Positions 1-9,036 of a stretch of 14,164 bases of DNA are shown here, piece by piece. Under the pieces are notes generated by a model. That model ran no database searches and was not told where the DNA came from. It worked only from the letters and a program-made list of their open reading frames with translations. Source of the DNA: Euperipatoides rowelli (lineage: Eukaryota > Onychophora > Udeonychophora > Euonychophora > Peripatopsidae); the NCBI GenBank assembly GCA_003024985.2, contig PXIH01S0004874.1. One strand, 5' to 3'. The first letter of the stretch is position 1. Every line of letters begins with the position of its first letter. The position numbers and the translations under genes are program-made.

Positions 1-312
1 CACTCTGGCACATTTATAAAAAAAAAATTCAAGATTCTTTATATCAATTATTGGTACATATTGCAACCAGAACAAGGGAGTAATAAATATTTTTAGTAAT
101 TTTATCACATAATATGAAAAACTTTGATGCACAGTATTACCCGCACCACAGTATTCCCCCCACTTCCCTTATACAAACAATTAGCTTCCTTTACATGTGT
201 GAATTAATGATATGTTAGTCATGTATTTTTTTTTTTGCCTGCACTTGCATCCTTTCTTATTTAAGAGCATTCACACGTCTCTGGGTCACACTCAGTGGGA
301 TTGACTACTGTT

Positions 313-401
313 ATTCCAGCAGGTATCTTCATCCCGTGTACATTGTTGCAGTGGGGGTAGGCATTCCAGCAGTTATGACACCCACTACTTTATTATTGCA
401 G
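313..401. repeat. Diverged two-copy repeat with 50-bp spacing
   Basis: Positions 313-351 and 363-401 are both 39 bases long. Both begin with ATTCCAGCAG, followed one base later by TAT, and both end in TT-TTGCAG with one varying base; the middles differ. The shared ends at equal spacing suggest an old tandem duplication with a 50-bp period. It might be part of a larger unrecognised repeat. Chance similarity is possible, because only about half the bases agree. Confidence 0.4.
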
Positions 402-666
402 CCATTATTTTAAGTTGGGGCTTTTATGTTTAATTCAACGAGTTGCTGTTATTTTATTTTATTATTTACTGAATATGTCAACGAGTAGCTTATTGACATC
501 TTACTTTCTTGTCATTTGAATAAAGTAGCCTATGTTTAATTCCATCTAGTGTGCCAGTGTATTCATTCTATTATTGTATAGTGACTTAATTCCATTGACT
601 ATATTATGAATTTTGTACATTGACCCAAATATAGTAGGAATATTCTAAATAGAATGGATAATAGCA

Positions 667-893
667 GTATGCAGAATTGTGAGGGTTTCAGCTGAGGTTA
701 GGGATTTACATAGCCTATACAATGTAGCCTATATATGGTGAATAAAATCTATTTGATATGATGGTTCCCCGGAGACAGTGATCAGCATTTGTTTATTATT
801 TTTCTAATTAAAAAAAAAAAAAAATGTCAATAAAACATTAAACAGACAAAGTTAAGTTGAACCAATAATCTCAGATTTGTATGCAGAATTGTG
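667..893. repeat. 15-bp perfect direct repeat flanking about 197 bp
   Basis: GTATGCAGAATTGTG occurs at 667-681 and again at 879-893. A perfect 15-bp repeat is the size of a target-site duplication made by LINE-type retrotransposition. The enclosed segment contains a poly-A run (about 810-824), but that run does not abut the right copy as it would in a fresh insertion. An old retroinsertion with extra sequence 3' of its tail, or a simple duplication, are both possible. Confidence 0.4.
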
Positions 894-957
894 CCTACAT
901 CAAACTCAGGTACAGTGTCTGCTTTAATCTCTTTTGCTTTATCAGCAATTTAGTTTA

Positions 958-1325
958 TAGTTTGAAATAAAATTGCTGCCGTTGTTGAAGATCATCAGTC
1001 CTCAGTTGATACAGGATATTATAGCAGAACAAGAATCAGATTCAGACTATCAGTCTAGTGAGAATTCAAATGATTCCTCACTTGATTTGAATGATTATGA
1101 AAAAAGTGATTATTCTGACAGTTGTGACAATGCAGATATTCTTGTTGATGAATTACTTGATTTGATGGAGGATGAAGATAATTGGAATAAGGAGATTTCT
1201 TCACCTGAGCTGCTTGATTTTAAATTGATTCCAAGAATCAAAGTAAATATTGAAAATTCTATTGATCCATATATAAGTATTTGGCAAAATTGTTTGTGAT
1301 GGAAGATTTTATGAACTTTATATAA
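958..1325 (+). pseudogene. piggyBac-like transposase N-terminal remnant, frameshifted
   Basis: An open frame runs from the stop at 958 to the TGA at 1297-1299. It has no ATG at its head; the first Met codon lies in the acidic LDLMEDEDNW segment about two thirds of the way along. The protein is rich in Ser, Asp and Glu, then reads SSPELLDF, IPRIKVNIE and NSIDP. This order, an acidic N-terminus followed by a PGI-V-I-like block and a DP before a hydrophobic segment, is typical of piggyBac-family transposases just ahead of their DDE domain. Right after DP the match continues in another frame: 1275-1322 encodes KYLAKLFVMEDFMNFI, which resembles the family's YF-LFFTDELL-IV segment, and then meets TAA at 1323. 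So there is at least one frameshift and loss of the catalytic core (no DDD residues are present). It is a fossil with no activity expected. The family call rests on remembered pattern, not on alignment. Confidence 0.5.
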
Positions 1326-1797
1326 GGAAATAATGGGATGGTTTAGATGTGAAAGCAAATTGAAAAGATAATTCAAGACTAAATAATAATGTTTGTTGAT
1401 ATATAATTTGAATTGTTTATTTCATTTTATTGATTATGCAAATTATTAAAAAAGCTATCATGTCTACCTGTATTTTATAAATTAAATTTTCTAAAATATT
1501 TCAATTAGCCTACTTAGACTATGCACCTGATACTGAAAATGACAGTGACTAAATAATTTTGAAAATTCATTACTATAAAATGCCAACCTGACGATTTTTC
1601 CATATTGCTTCCGTTGTCAATTTTGAAAAAAAAAAAAAAAGTGTAATTAATCTTATAAACTGAACACTATTTATAATGAAAAATCTAAACTAGTTGTTAA
1701 CTATAGTTTCTATTTCCATAGCAACTTAACTGAAATAAATGTGGTGATTAATTTACTGTATTTGTTCCAGCTTTCAATCATATAGTGTCTTCTATCC
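1326..1797. other. AT-rich interval without recognisable genes
   Basis: This stretch follows the transposase remnant directly and may contain further, unreadable parts of it. A short acidic open run around 1515-1550 ends in a stop and cannot be tied to anything. A poly-A run of about 15 lies near 1626-1640. Nothing else is supportable. Confidence 0.5.
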
Positions 1798-2350
1798 CAG
1801 GAGTGGCCAACCTTTTTAGCCAAGGGCCAAAAGTCATCACAGAGAATGGCTAATGGGCACTCCCCCTCCACCACACCAAAAAAAATTATTCTTAATTTTA
1901 AAGCTCTCTACAGTGACTAAAATAAGTAAGCTATTCTAAACTTACCAACTTTAAATGAAATTAAAGATTTTGAGTGTTAGGGAGAATAAAGAAAAAAATG
2001 GATTTTCATCATTTTATTTTAATTTTAAAATCAAAATTTACAAAAAAAAAAAAAAAAAAAAATGAAAGACATTGTCAAAATCAATTTAAGAACCAGAAAA
2101 CAAATAATTATTCATTTTAATTAGCAAAACATTTAAATGTTTTTTAAACTTTTTTTTTTTTTTTAATCTTTTTATTACATTGTAAATATTTTTATGTTCT
2201 AAAAAGGGAATTTTGGTTAGAAACTCTGACTCTACTGGAAATTTCCATATGCAACATGCTCTCTATCTAAAGAACAGTTTTTAGAGGAAATAAAGCCCCG
2301 CCTTTATATGGGCCATAAATAGCCCACTGGACATGGGTTGGCCACACTAT
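1798..2350. mobile_element. Non-autonomous hAT-like element (about 550 bp)
   Basis: The left end reads CAGGAGTGGCCAACCTTTTT, followed by AGCCAAGGGCC and a GGGCAC block. The reverse complement of the right end begins TAGTGTGGCCAACCC, followed by AGTGGGCT and ATGGCCCA. The shared GTGGCCAACC core and the GGGCC-type subterminal blocks match the CAGGGGTGGCCAACC style of terminus known from hAT transposons. The interior is A/T homopolymers with no transposase, including A21 at 2042-2062 and a perfect 18-bp palindrome at 2126-2143, so this is a MITE-like derivative. No exact 8-bp target duplication remains. TATAGTGT (1781-1788) and TATAGTTT (2351-2358) are similar, but the former is nine bases away from the CAG. 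The element is probably old. Confidence 0.7.
2126..2143. repeat. 18-bp perfect palindrome
   Basis: AAAACATTTAAATGTTTT reads the same on both strands and lies within the hAT-like element. It could be a subterminal or internal hairpin of the element, but AT-only palindromes also arise by chance in this composition. Confidence 0.6.
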
Positions 2351-2968
2351 TATAGTTTTCTTAACTTGTTTACTATCATCTGGACCCCAGACTTTCCATT
2401 GTTTTATACCCCTAGTGGTATTTGTTTAAAACTGCAAGTTAGCTATGCTGCCTATGCACCAGCGCCTAAAAGAACCAATCTTGAATTTTGTTTGACTTTC
2501 CAACCTATACAAGCCTAACTTAGGAAAGCATTATCCACAAATATAACAATTTATTTATTAATAGTTAAAGTTTATCTTTCAAACTTCCACCTTTATTTTT
2601 GTAAATAATTTTTACTTTATCAAAACTATTATTACTTTTGCAATTTATCTTAAACTATTTAAATTTTAATTCATTTTTTCAAATATTAGTTGACCAGGTC
2701 ACCAGATTCTATCCTTAACGAAACAGGTTAACATTAAGAAGCAAACAATTTCAAAATCAGCTGCATAATGGAAAAGTGACATCTTGTTTGCAGTAAAAGT
2801 TCCAACATATTTATTATATGCCATATATTAATTAAGAGGGAATTGATTTCTGCACAACCATAGTGTATAGACATTAAAATATTATTGGAAGAAGATAATC
2901 AAGATTCAATAAATAATTAAAACAGAACTTTCTCCCATTACTTGAAATTAGTAAAGTTTTAATATTAT

Positions 2969-2989
2969 TTAACCCTTTTGTAGCCACTA
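2969..2989 (+). other. piggyBac-like terminus, single end only
   Basis: TTAA (2969-2972) is followed by CCCTTTTGTAGCCACTA. piggyBac elements insert at TTAA, and their ends typically begin CCC or CCCTTT. The orientation would place the element to the right of 2969. No matching AAAGGGTTAA-type right end was found in the window, and the transposase remnant at 958-1325 lies on the other side. It may be a truncated element or chance. Confidence 0.25.
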
Positions 2990-3451
2990 TCAGAATTTAA
3001 GTTCTTGATAAACCAATGCTACAATGCATTGATTTTATGATTAATTTTCTTTTAAATATTTATTTTAAATCCTAATACTAATGTTAGAATTGTTTGCATA
3101 TTATGCTGAACAGTGATATTTTTTTTAAAAAAAAATTCTATTCCATACTATTTAAAAATAATAAAAAAAAATTTAGTTATTTTCAAAAGCCGGTCACTTT
3201 GCAAAAAAACATTTGGAAGTAGATCATGTGATAACGACTTCATCTAGGTACTTTTTTTTAAACTAATTTATATATTCCTTTTTTTTAAAAAAAAAAAAAC
3301 ATTGATTTTTTTTTTTGTCATTAAAAATACTTACCTAAGAAATGTTTTTTTCGTATTGATTTGTATGTCTTAAAAATATAGACAGCTTGAATAGACAGGC
3401 AAAGAGACAGTTTTAATATTTGAGATCAATAGACTAATTGCTGGAAGAAAC

Positions 3452-3522
3452 CCATTCTGTGTATTTTTTTTTTTTATCTTTTGACTTTCTTTTTTTAAAA
3501 AAAAAAAGTCTAAACAGAATGG
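3452..3522. repeat. Short foldback with T-run/A-run core
   Basis: CCATTCTGT (3452-3460) is matched by ACAGAATGG (3514-3522). Between them lie a T-run and, at 3483-3510, a GACTTT...AAAGTC palindrome built on T7/A11 with one mismatched pair. The nested inverted repeats mean the 71 bases can fold into one hairpin with a bulge. It could be a tiny foldback element or an internal-deletion MITE; no target duplication was identified. Confidence 0.55.
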
Positions 3523-3904
3523 CTAACAAATGAAAATATCCCTTAGTTTTTCTTAAACAATATAAACCAAGAAATATAATGAGTCTTTTTTCTTTCCTCA
3601 ATCAATTTAAAATAGGATATTATTTTCTCTATATTTTTTCAGGTTGTGTCTTGGGGTTATAAAATGGTTCTGAAATTCAGTTTAATTTCTCTAGTATTTT
3701 GCACTTCAAATTGTAAACCTTTAAAAAAAAAAAAAAAAAAAACCACTACCTAATTGTCTATTTTAATTTTAGGTTTTTCATTTGTATCAGATAGGTTTAA
3801 GAATTCACCAACTGAAAGATTTAAATTAATTTATCATTAGTTCTTGAAAATTTATAGTAAAATTTAAAATCATAATGGTAATCATGTGATAAGTATATGG
3901 TACC

Positions 3905-4158
3905 TCATCCCCCCTCTGGCAAACTAACAAAAGTGAAAATTGTTCATTTTTTTTCAGGAGAGTTGAAACAAATTTTGACTCCTAGTGTAAATTCCATTTA
4001 TATTCTTTTATGGTTGTTTTTTTATTAATGAATACTTTAAAAGATAAAATCAACCATAAAAGTATAAAAATGGATTTCACACGAGGAGTCAAAATTAGTT
4101 TTAGCTCTCCTGAAAAAAANTAACAATTTGCAGTTTCGTTAGTTTGCCAGAGAGGGGA
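3905..4158. mobile_element. Foldback (long inverted-repeat) element, about 254 bp
   Basis: The left arm (about 3905-4020) and right arm (about 4045-4158) are diverged reverse complements of one another for nearly their whole length, leaving a loop of only about 25 bases. Matching blocks, outside to inside, are CCCTCTGGCAAACTAAC, CAAATTGTT-like sequence, TTTTTTTCAGGAGAG, ATTTTGACTCCT, AATCCATTT and TTTTATGGTTG. Differences are scattered substitutions plus small indels, so the arms have been diverging for some time. No open frame is present. The structure fits a foldback or palindromic MITE, or an inverted duplication. The ends are not sharply defined and no target duplication was seen. The N at 4120 sits in the right arm. 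A transcript of this region would form a long hairpin. Confidence 0.8.
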
Positions 4159-4222
4159 CGAATTAGGGCCTACCTACAAATCTCAAGTCAACTGTTTCAA
4201 AATTTTTAATTTTTCATTCCAA

Positions 4223-4240
4223 TTTTTTTCAGGAGCTAAA
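4223..4240 (+). repeat. Partial extra copy of foldback motif
   Basis: TTTTTTTCAGGAGCTAAA repeats the TTTTTTTCAGGAGAGCTAAA block found in the neighbouring foldback arms, short of one AG. It lies 65 bp beyond the right arm, in the same sense as the left arm. It suggests a third, truncated unit or a nested insertion. Confidence 0.45.
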
Positions 4241-4272
4241 AATCAGGCCATCTTTTATAGGGCCTGATTTTT
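4238..4272. repeat. Perfect 12-bp stem hairpin
   Basis: AAAAATCAGGCC (4238-4249) is the exact reverse complement of GGCCTGATTTTT (4261-4272), with an 11-base loop. It begins inside the partial foldback motif copy. The GC-containing half makes chance pairing less likely than for the AT-only palindromes. Possible origins are the core of a second small foldback element or a structured RNA hairpin; no tail of Ts marks it as a bacterial-type terminator, and the setting is eukaryotic. Confidence 0.65.
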
Positions 4273-5589
4273 GGTCTATTGTTCTGTATTTTGAAATGAA
4301 TGCAATTATTTTTTTAAAAAAAATATGAGATAGAGATCCTGATAGCCTATTATATTGACTTGTAGCTAGTGGTTAAACTTTTAAATCTAGTTTACAAATG
4401 AAACAGTTAGATGGATTTGAATGGCTAATATGCTATCAAACAATTAAAAGGCTAAACAAAATTTAATCAAAAGTTTTTAACTCTTGTCTAGAAACAGTAA
4501 ATCAATCCTATTGTTAGTTCCATTTTTATATTACATTTTCTCTGTTAGAATAAGAACTAAACTATTGGCCATTCTTACAGTTCCTTCATTCTATGTTAAA
4601 AAAAAAAATTATACCAATTACAAATATATGATTCAATAAAAACTATATAATAATGAAGATTGAATTTCTATTTACCTATTTACAATAATAGTGTGGATGA
4701 TTAAAATCTTTTGATATATATTATATTGTTTTAAATTTGTTATAGTTTAGCTTCAATGTATTTAAGTCTTTGAAATTTCTCATTACCTAATTACATATTT
4801 TAGGATCCCTGTTAGAAAAAACCTTTGTTTATAAATTTCTTCAGGAAAGTGATAATTCTGTAGAAGTTGATTTTCTGATTGTCATAACTTCATATAGTCT
4901 ACTATACAGCTTTTTGAGTTGACAAATTATTTTAAGGTCTGTTAGTAACAAAATTATTTAGACACTTCGAAACAAGTTTTGACGTCTCTTCCACCATCCA
5001 ATTTTATTCATCTCAATATAGACTGTGGGTGAGAAGCCCACTAAATGGGCCAGAACTGAAAATAGTTGTTTTGGTCATATCAAATTAATATGTCCTTGTT
5101 GTTTCCTAGAATCTAATGACAATCCTCCTCTCATTCCAAACTAATGTGTAGTAATCTAGCCCAGATGTAACTAGAGTAAAATAAATCATTTTAAGGCACT
5201 CTGTTGATAATATGTATAGCTTTAGCGTGATAATTGTGTGTGATTGTGTTGGGTCAGAATGGAGCTTTTAGACTTAGTTTGTTCACTTAATGGGTTTATG
5301 GAGAAGAATAGATGAATCGGAAGAAAGGCACATTATTGTCCAGGAACATTCCTAAACATGCTGACAGTTGGTGTAAATGCATCTATTGGCAAAGCTGCAA
5401 ATCTATAAGAAGGTAATTTATTTTTGATGGTTCTTTCCATTCAATTATAATATTTTCAGGGCAGGGCGAAGTGAATGAGGGATAAAGAGAATAGAAATGG
5501 CACATCTGAAACTCCTATCATTTTTGATAAGCCTTGAGGATGTCTAATAGTTCTAGATTACCTGTTAGACTTACAACTAAAATTTATGT
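4273..5589. other. AT-rich interval, nothing recognised
   Basis: Both strands were read without finding an open frame with a plausible start, a terminal inverted repeat or an RNA gene. A small imperfect stem (CCCACTAAATGGG, near 5038-5050) and scattered short repeats are within what base composition would give. Confidence 0.5.
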
Positions 5590-5900
5590 TTATTAGATTG
5601 GGAAGGTGGGGGAGGGGAATATAAATACATAGAGGAGAAGGTGGAACAACACTCAAAGTAGGGATTTTGGTATATTTGTTATATGATTAAAATTTGTGTC
5701 TGAGGAGAGAGGGGGAAGAGAGAAGAACGGGGGAAGGTAGATAGACAAATAGACAGAGGCAAAGATGGGAAACACTAAAAAATTTAGTTTTAACATATTT
5801 GAAATTGATGTATGACAAAATGGAAGGGATGTAATGAAGAATGAAAAATATAGATAGGTAGCATATACAGAGAAGGAGAGAAAATAAAATGCTCAAAAAT
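5590..5900. repeat. Purine-rich low-complexity tract
   Basis: The plus strand is strikingly G/A-rich, with segments such as GGTGGGGGAGGGGAA, GAGGAGAGAGGGGGAAG and GATAGACAAATAGACAGAGG. It looks like an eroded GA/GATA-type simple-sequence region. The apparent minus-strand reading frame here (Leu/Ser/Cys-rich) is a by-product of translating the pyrimidine-rich complement and begins only with TTG. Homopurine tracts can adopt triplex structure; no function is inferred. Confidence 0.55.
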
Positions 5901-6977
5901 AGTTTATTTTAGCAAACTTGGGGTTGGGGTAAGACATATCTGTTTGTTTTGGGGGGAGGGTTTGTTTGAAATTTCCATTATTTTTGATGGCTTCACACTA
6001 GTAGTAGTAGTGGTGGTGGTGAAGATGATGACAATAGTGTCATATGGATTTCAGTAAGTTCTGTAATTTATTTTGTTGATGAAGTCCATATCATTTTTTT
6101 AACAACTCCGTTCATAAAAAAAAAAAAAATACAAAAATAATTTTGATTTCATTAGTAATCAAGACAATATCAAATTATTTTTACTGATGTCATATGTTTC
6201 AATTTTCCAGGCATGATTTTTTTTTATTTTCACTGGTTGGGTTTTAGCTGGATAATAGATGGAATATTAGTAATCAACTAGCCTACTAGACATCGTGTTG
6301 ATTAGAAACAGTATATCTTAATTTATATTTTAGAAAATATAACCTTCTGTATATTTTTATCTCAAAGAAGACATTTTTTGTATTTCATTATATGATTGTG
6401 CTTTTTATAGGAATTATTTTTCTTAAGGTCAAGAGACTTACATTTTAAAAAGAGTTGTTCAATGATTTTAATTTGAAATTAATGAAATTAGTATTAAAAA
6501 TTATTTTTATGAAAAGGTGTTTATTGAAATGGAATTAAATATGAACCTAATTAAAATTCAACTTCCTTCTCTAGAATAATGCCATCAACTAATTATTTAA
6601 TATAATGAAGTTTCTTTGCCAAATTTAATCAGATATTGGAAGAATTATTTTACACTCTTAACTATCAACAATATGTTTTATCCTGCAGCATTTAAAAAAA
6701 GGTTTCATGTGATGAGAAAAATTAAAACCATTTTTATATATAGTGTTCTCCATTATTCTTATATTTTAAAAAAAATACAACAATACTTTGGGCTTTTGAA
6801 CTATTTGGTATGTAAACTGGATTAAAACATTTCTGGAAAACTGTGTTCCATCAAATAGCAAACTCTTTGAAACTGGTATCTGGAATAATACCTACTTTTG
6901 GTTTATTTTATATGTATAAAAGTATTAACAAAGAAATTGCAAACCAACTCACCCTAATAACGAATGAGCTATGCCCT
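5901..6977. other. AT-rich interval with a small simple repeat
   Basis: Contains the GTA/GTG triplet run at 5998-6020 and a possible 8-bp stem (TAATCAAC 6271-6278 with GTTGATTA 6297-6304). The open frame 6616-6825 has only a TTG at its head and an Ile/Tyr/Phe/Lys-rich composition expected of AT-rich noise. No gene is supported. Confidence 0.5.
5998..6030 (+). repeat. Imperfect GTA/GTG/GAT triplet microsatellite
   Basis: About four GTA-type units pass into three GTG units and then GAAGATGATGA. This is a short, compound triplet repeat with no coding context. Confidence 0.7.
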
Positions 6978-7416
6978 TAGTGCCATAACTAGAGATTTTT
7001 TTGGGAGGGGAGGAGTGGGGGAAATGAGAAAATTCCCCACTTTGACTCCTCAAATTGCCAACTCACAACTATTGGAATAATATAACCTAGAATAAGTGGC
7101 ACCACCACAAGTTAGAGCAGCAAGCAAGAAACAGCTGCTGTTGACTGGGTCCCTGCACCTAATGTTCAGATTCACATATGCACGTCAAAATGATTAAATT
7201 ATCCAAGACATTATTTTAAAACTTCCCATCCAGTACAAAAATCTCTGATCACATATTTTTTTTTAAATTTACCAACAGTTTTTTATCTTTCTTCAAATTC
7301 TTGTTTAGTAATTTTTTCAACTGCCAACGCAAATACAAAATTTCCCAACTTTGGACCCTCACTCAATGGTAGAAGGGAAGGCTCACCCCCCTTACTTCCC
7401 CTTAGTGATGCCCCTG
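6978..7416. mobile_element. Degenerate terminal-inverted-repeat element (about 440 bp)
   Basis: The left end TAGTGCCATAACTAGAG aligns, with small gaps, to the reverse complement of the right end, CAGGGGCATCACTAAGG. Both are followed by G-rich stretches (GGGAGGGGAGGAGTGGG on the left, GGGGAAGTAAGGGGG on the right). Further in, both arms share an AAATT...GCCAAC/TTGGCA block. CAG-GGCGTA-CTAG-type ends followed by G-rich runs are familiar from invertebrate MITEs, many of them hAT-like. The flanks, about TATGCCCTT on the left and GTACCCATT on the right, are at best a decayed duplication. No transposase is present. The class assignment is less certain than that of the two MITEs further right. Confidence 0.6.
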
Positions 7417-9028
7417 GTACCCATTGGGCATGGACACTGTATTTAAAGTTCAAAAATCTGTTTCAGAAATGCAATAAGTAAAAGTAAACTTGTACGACCA
7501 GATACAAAGTACAAGTAAATATTTTAGGCTGAGAAGATAATTCTAAAAATTCAACTGAATATATGAATAATTGTTTTGAATTACATTATTGTTATCATCA
7601 TTATTGTCATCATCATCATCATCATCATCATTATTATTTTTAAGTTTCACTCATCATAATTAGGAACAGTATACAGTAAATTATTAATCTCTTTTAGTTA
7701 GTTGTAAATAATTCGTTACATTATGGCTAAAAAAGTTGCCTAATGTTGCATTTAGGCTTGGAATGGTATAAATTTGCACTGATTCGCCTCAAAAAAACTG
7801 ATTTTTATGAGCATTCTAGCTTAATAACCACCCATCAAGCTCTGCTCCTAAACCCTTCTGGGCAATGGATGCTCCAAATTTCACATCTAGTCAGCACCTG
7901 TTAGTCTACATTCACCACAAAATGTAATATAATACATATATATATATAAAATATAAGCATTTAAAGGTGGTTTATGTAACAGAGTGGGATAAAAATGAAT
8001 GCATTAAAAATCTCATAGTGATGACAATCATCTACTGTTAGTGTTTACAACCAACTTTTGTTTAGTCAATTATTGTAGTCTAAAAATTCCAGTAATTTAT
8101 CTAATTATGCATTGCTAAATAAACTATCTCTTTGTTAAATAGATTAATATCTTTTTTTTGTCTTATCTTTTGTAATACAGATTGTCTTTTTCTTTCAGCC
8201 TAATATCTATTGTTAAACAGATTAACTGTTTCTTGAAAAAAAAAAACAACAACCCAGTAACAAACAAAAAAATATTACCTTTAAAGTGTTAAACCATTAA
8301 TCATTCCATTTTTTTAATATTAATAATAAGTGTACTTCATACTGATTAAATATTATGATTGTTTTTATATATCAGCTTTATTTTTATTCCAACCCTTTTT
8401 GTCAAATTATGAAAGTAAAATTGAAATGGAGTGCTTCTGTTCAAGATCTTGGCTGTTTGCTCTTTCTCTTCAGAAGATTTCTTTCAAATATTGAAGTTTT
8501 AAAAAGGTGAATAGAAGAAGAAGAAAAAAGCTTTCAGTGTTTGTAACTTCTTTCATTCGATGTCAGTTTGTCTTCTTTTATGAGGTGTAAACTTTGTGAC
8601 AAGTTGATCTCAGATGTTTTGAAAGATCTTGTTTGCAGTTTCATAAAATGATCAACCGAATTAGTGATTTTTATTAAATTACTAATCTTCTTTTCATCTG
8701 GTGATTATTGAAGGTGTGTAATTACCCCAATGCATAAAACTTTATAAAGTTTATAGCTTATAATTTAATCCTCTTCATTACATATCCCTCTTGTGGTTGC
8801 AAGCAATATGTGATCTAGGTGAACCCAATCAATTTTCTATAATTGTATAGAAGCCTAAAATGTTCCATTTTTATTGTAATAGAGACTTGTGATTTCTGAT
8901 AGGATGGAATTCCAGGTATTTGTATTTAGCGCTTTGATTCCATACTTAAGGTGTGTTCATCATTAGATTTTTTTCTGTTTGTTTCATTACTTTGGGTTTA
9001 TATGACCTTGTCACCTGAACGTTTAATT
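7417..9028. other. AT-rich interval with simple repeats
   Basis: Holds a small inverted repeat (ACTTGTAC 7488-7495 with GTACAAGT 7509-7516), a TCA microsatellite, a short TA run near 7936-7948, and a loosely repeated TTGTTAAAYAGATTAA motif near 8133 and 8211. A GAA-rich run lies near 8515-8527. No open frame or RNA gene was recognised on either strand. Confidence 0.5.
7607..7630 (+). repeat. (TCA)8 microsatellite
   Basis: Eight perfect TCA triplets, bordered by imperfect ATT/ATC units on both sides (about 7587-7640). Not in a reading frame of any gene I can support. Confidence 0.9.
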
Positions 9029-9036
9029 TTATAGAT

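Larger units (their letters stand above)
1..957. other. AT-rich non-coding region with old repeats
   Basis: No open frame or RNA gene could be supported here. The stretch from about 240 to 420 is less AT-rich than its surroundings and contains the diverged repeat listed separately; it could be a fragment of an old repeat or a transcribed end, but I do not recognise it. A 15-bp direct repeat (667-681 and 879-893) and a poly-A run near 810-824 lie further on. AATAAA-like strings occur but are expected by chance in such AT-rich DNA. Confidence 0.6.
2351..3904. other. AT-rich interval with T-run/A-run palindromes
   Basis: No gene can be supported. The interval carries a lone piggyBac-like terminus at 2969 and several T-run/A-run palindromes (near 3120-3137, 3278-3299 and 3488-3508), one of them inside a larger inverted repeat at 3452-3522. 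A20 occurs at about 3723-3742. The short open frame 2333-2518 crosses the edge of the hAT-like element and resembles no known protein. Confidence 0.5.

Noticed and set aside
1110-1376. Minus-strand open frame, 88 codons
   Set aside because: It begins with TTG only and lies antisense to the piggyBac-like remnant; its openness follows from the acidic codons on the other strand.
2333-2518. Plus-strand open frame starting with ATG, 61 codons
   Set aside because: It starts within the right end of the hAT-like element and runs into unrelated flank; no recognisable domain.
5687-5896. Minus-strand Leu/Ser/Cys-rich frame that looks membrane-like
   Set aside because: It is the translation of a low-complexity pyrimidine tract, with TTG at its head; hydrophobicity is a composition effect.
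6616-6825. Plus-strand open frame, 69 codons
   Set aside because: TTG start, AT-driven Ile/Tyr/Lys/Phe composition, no motif.
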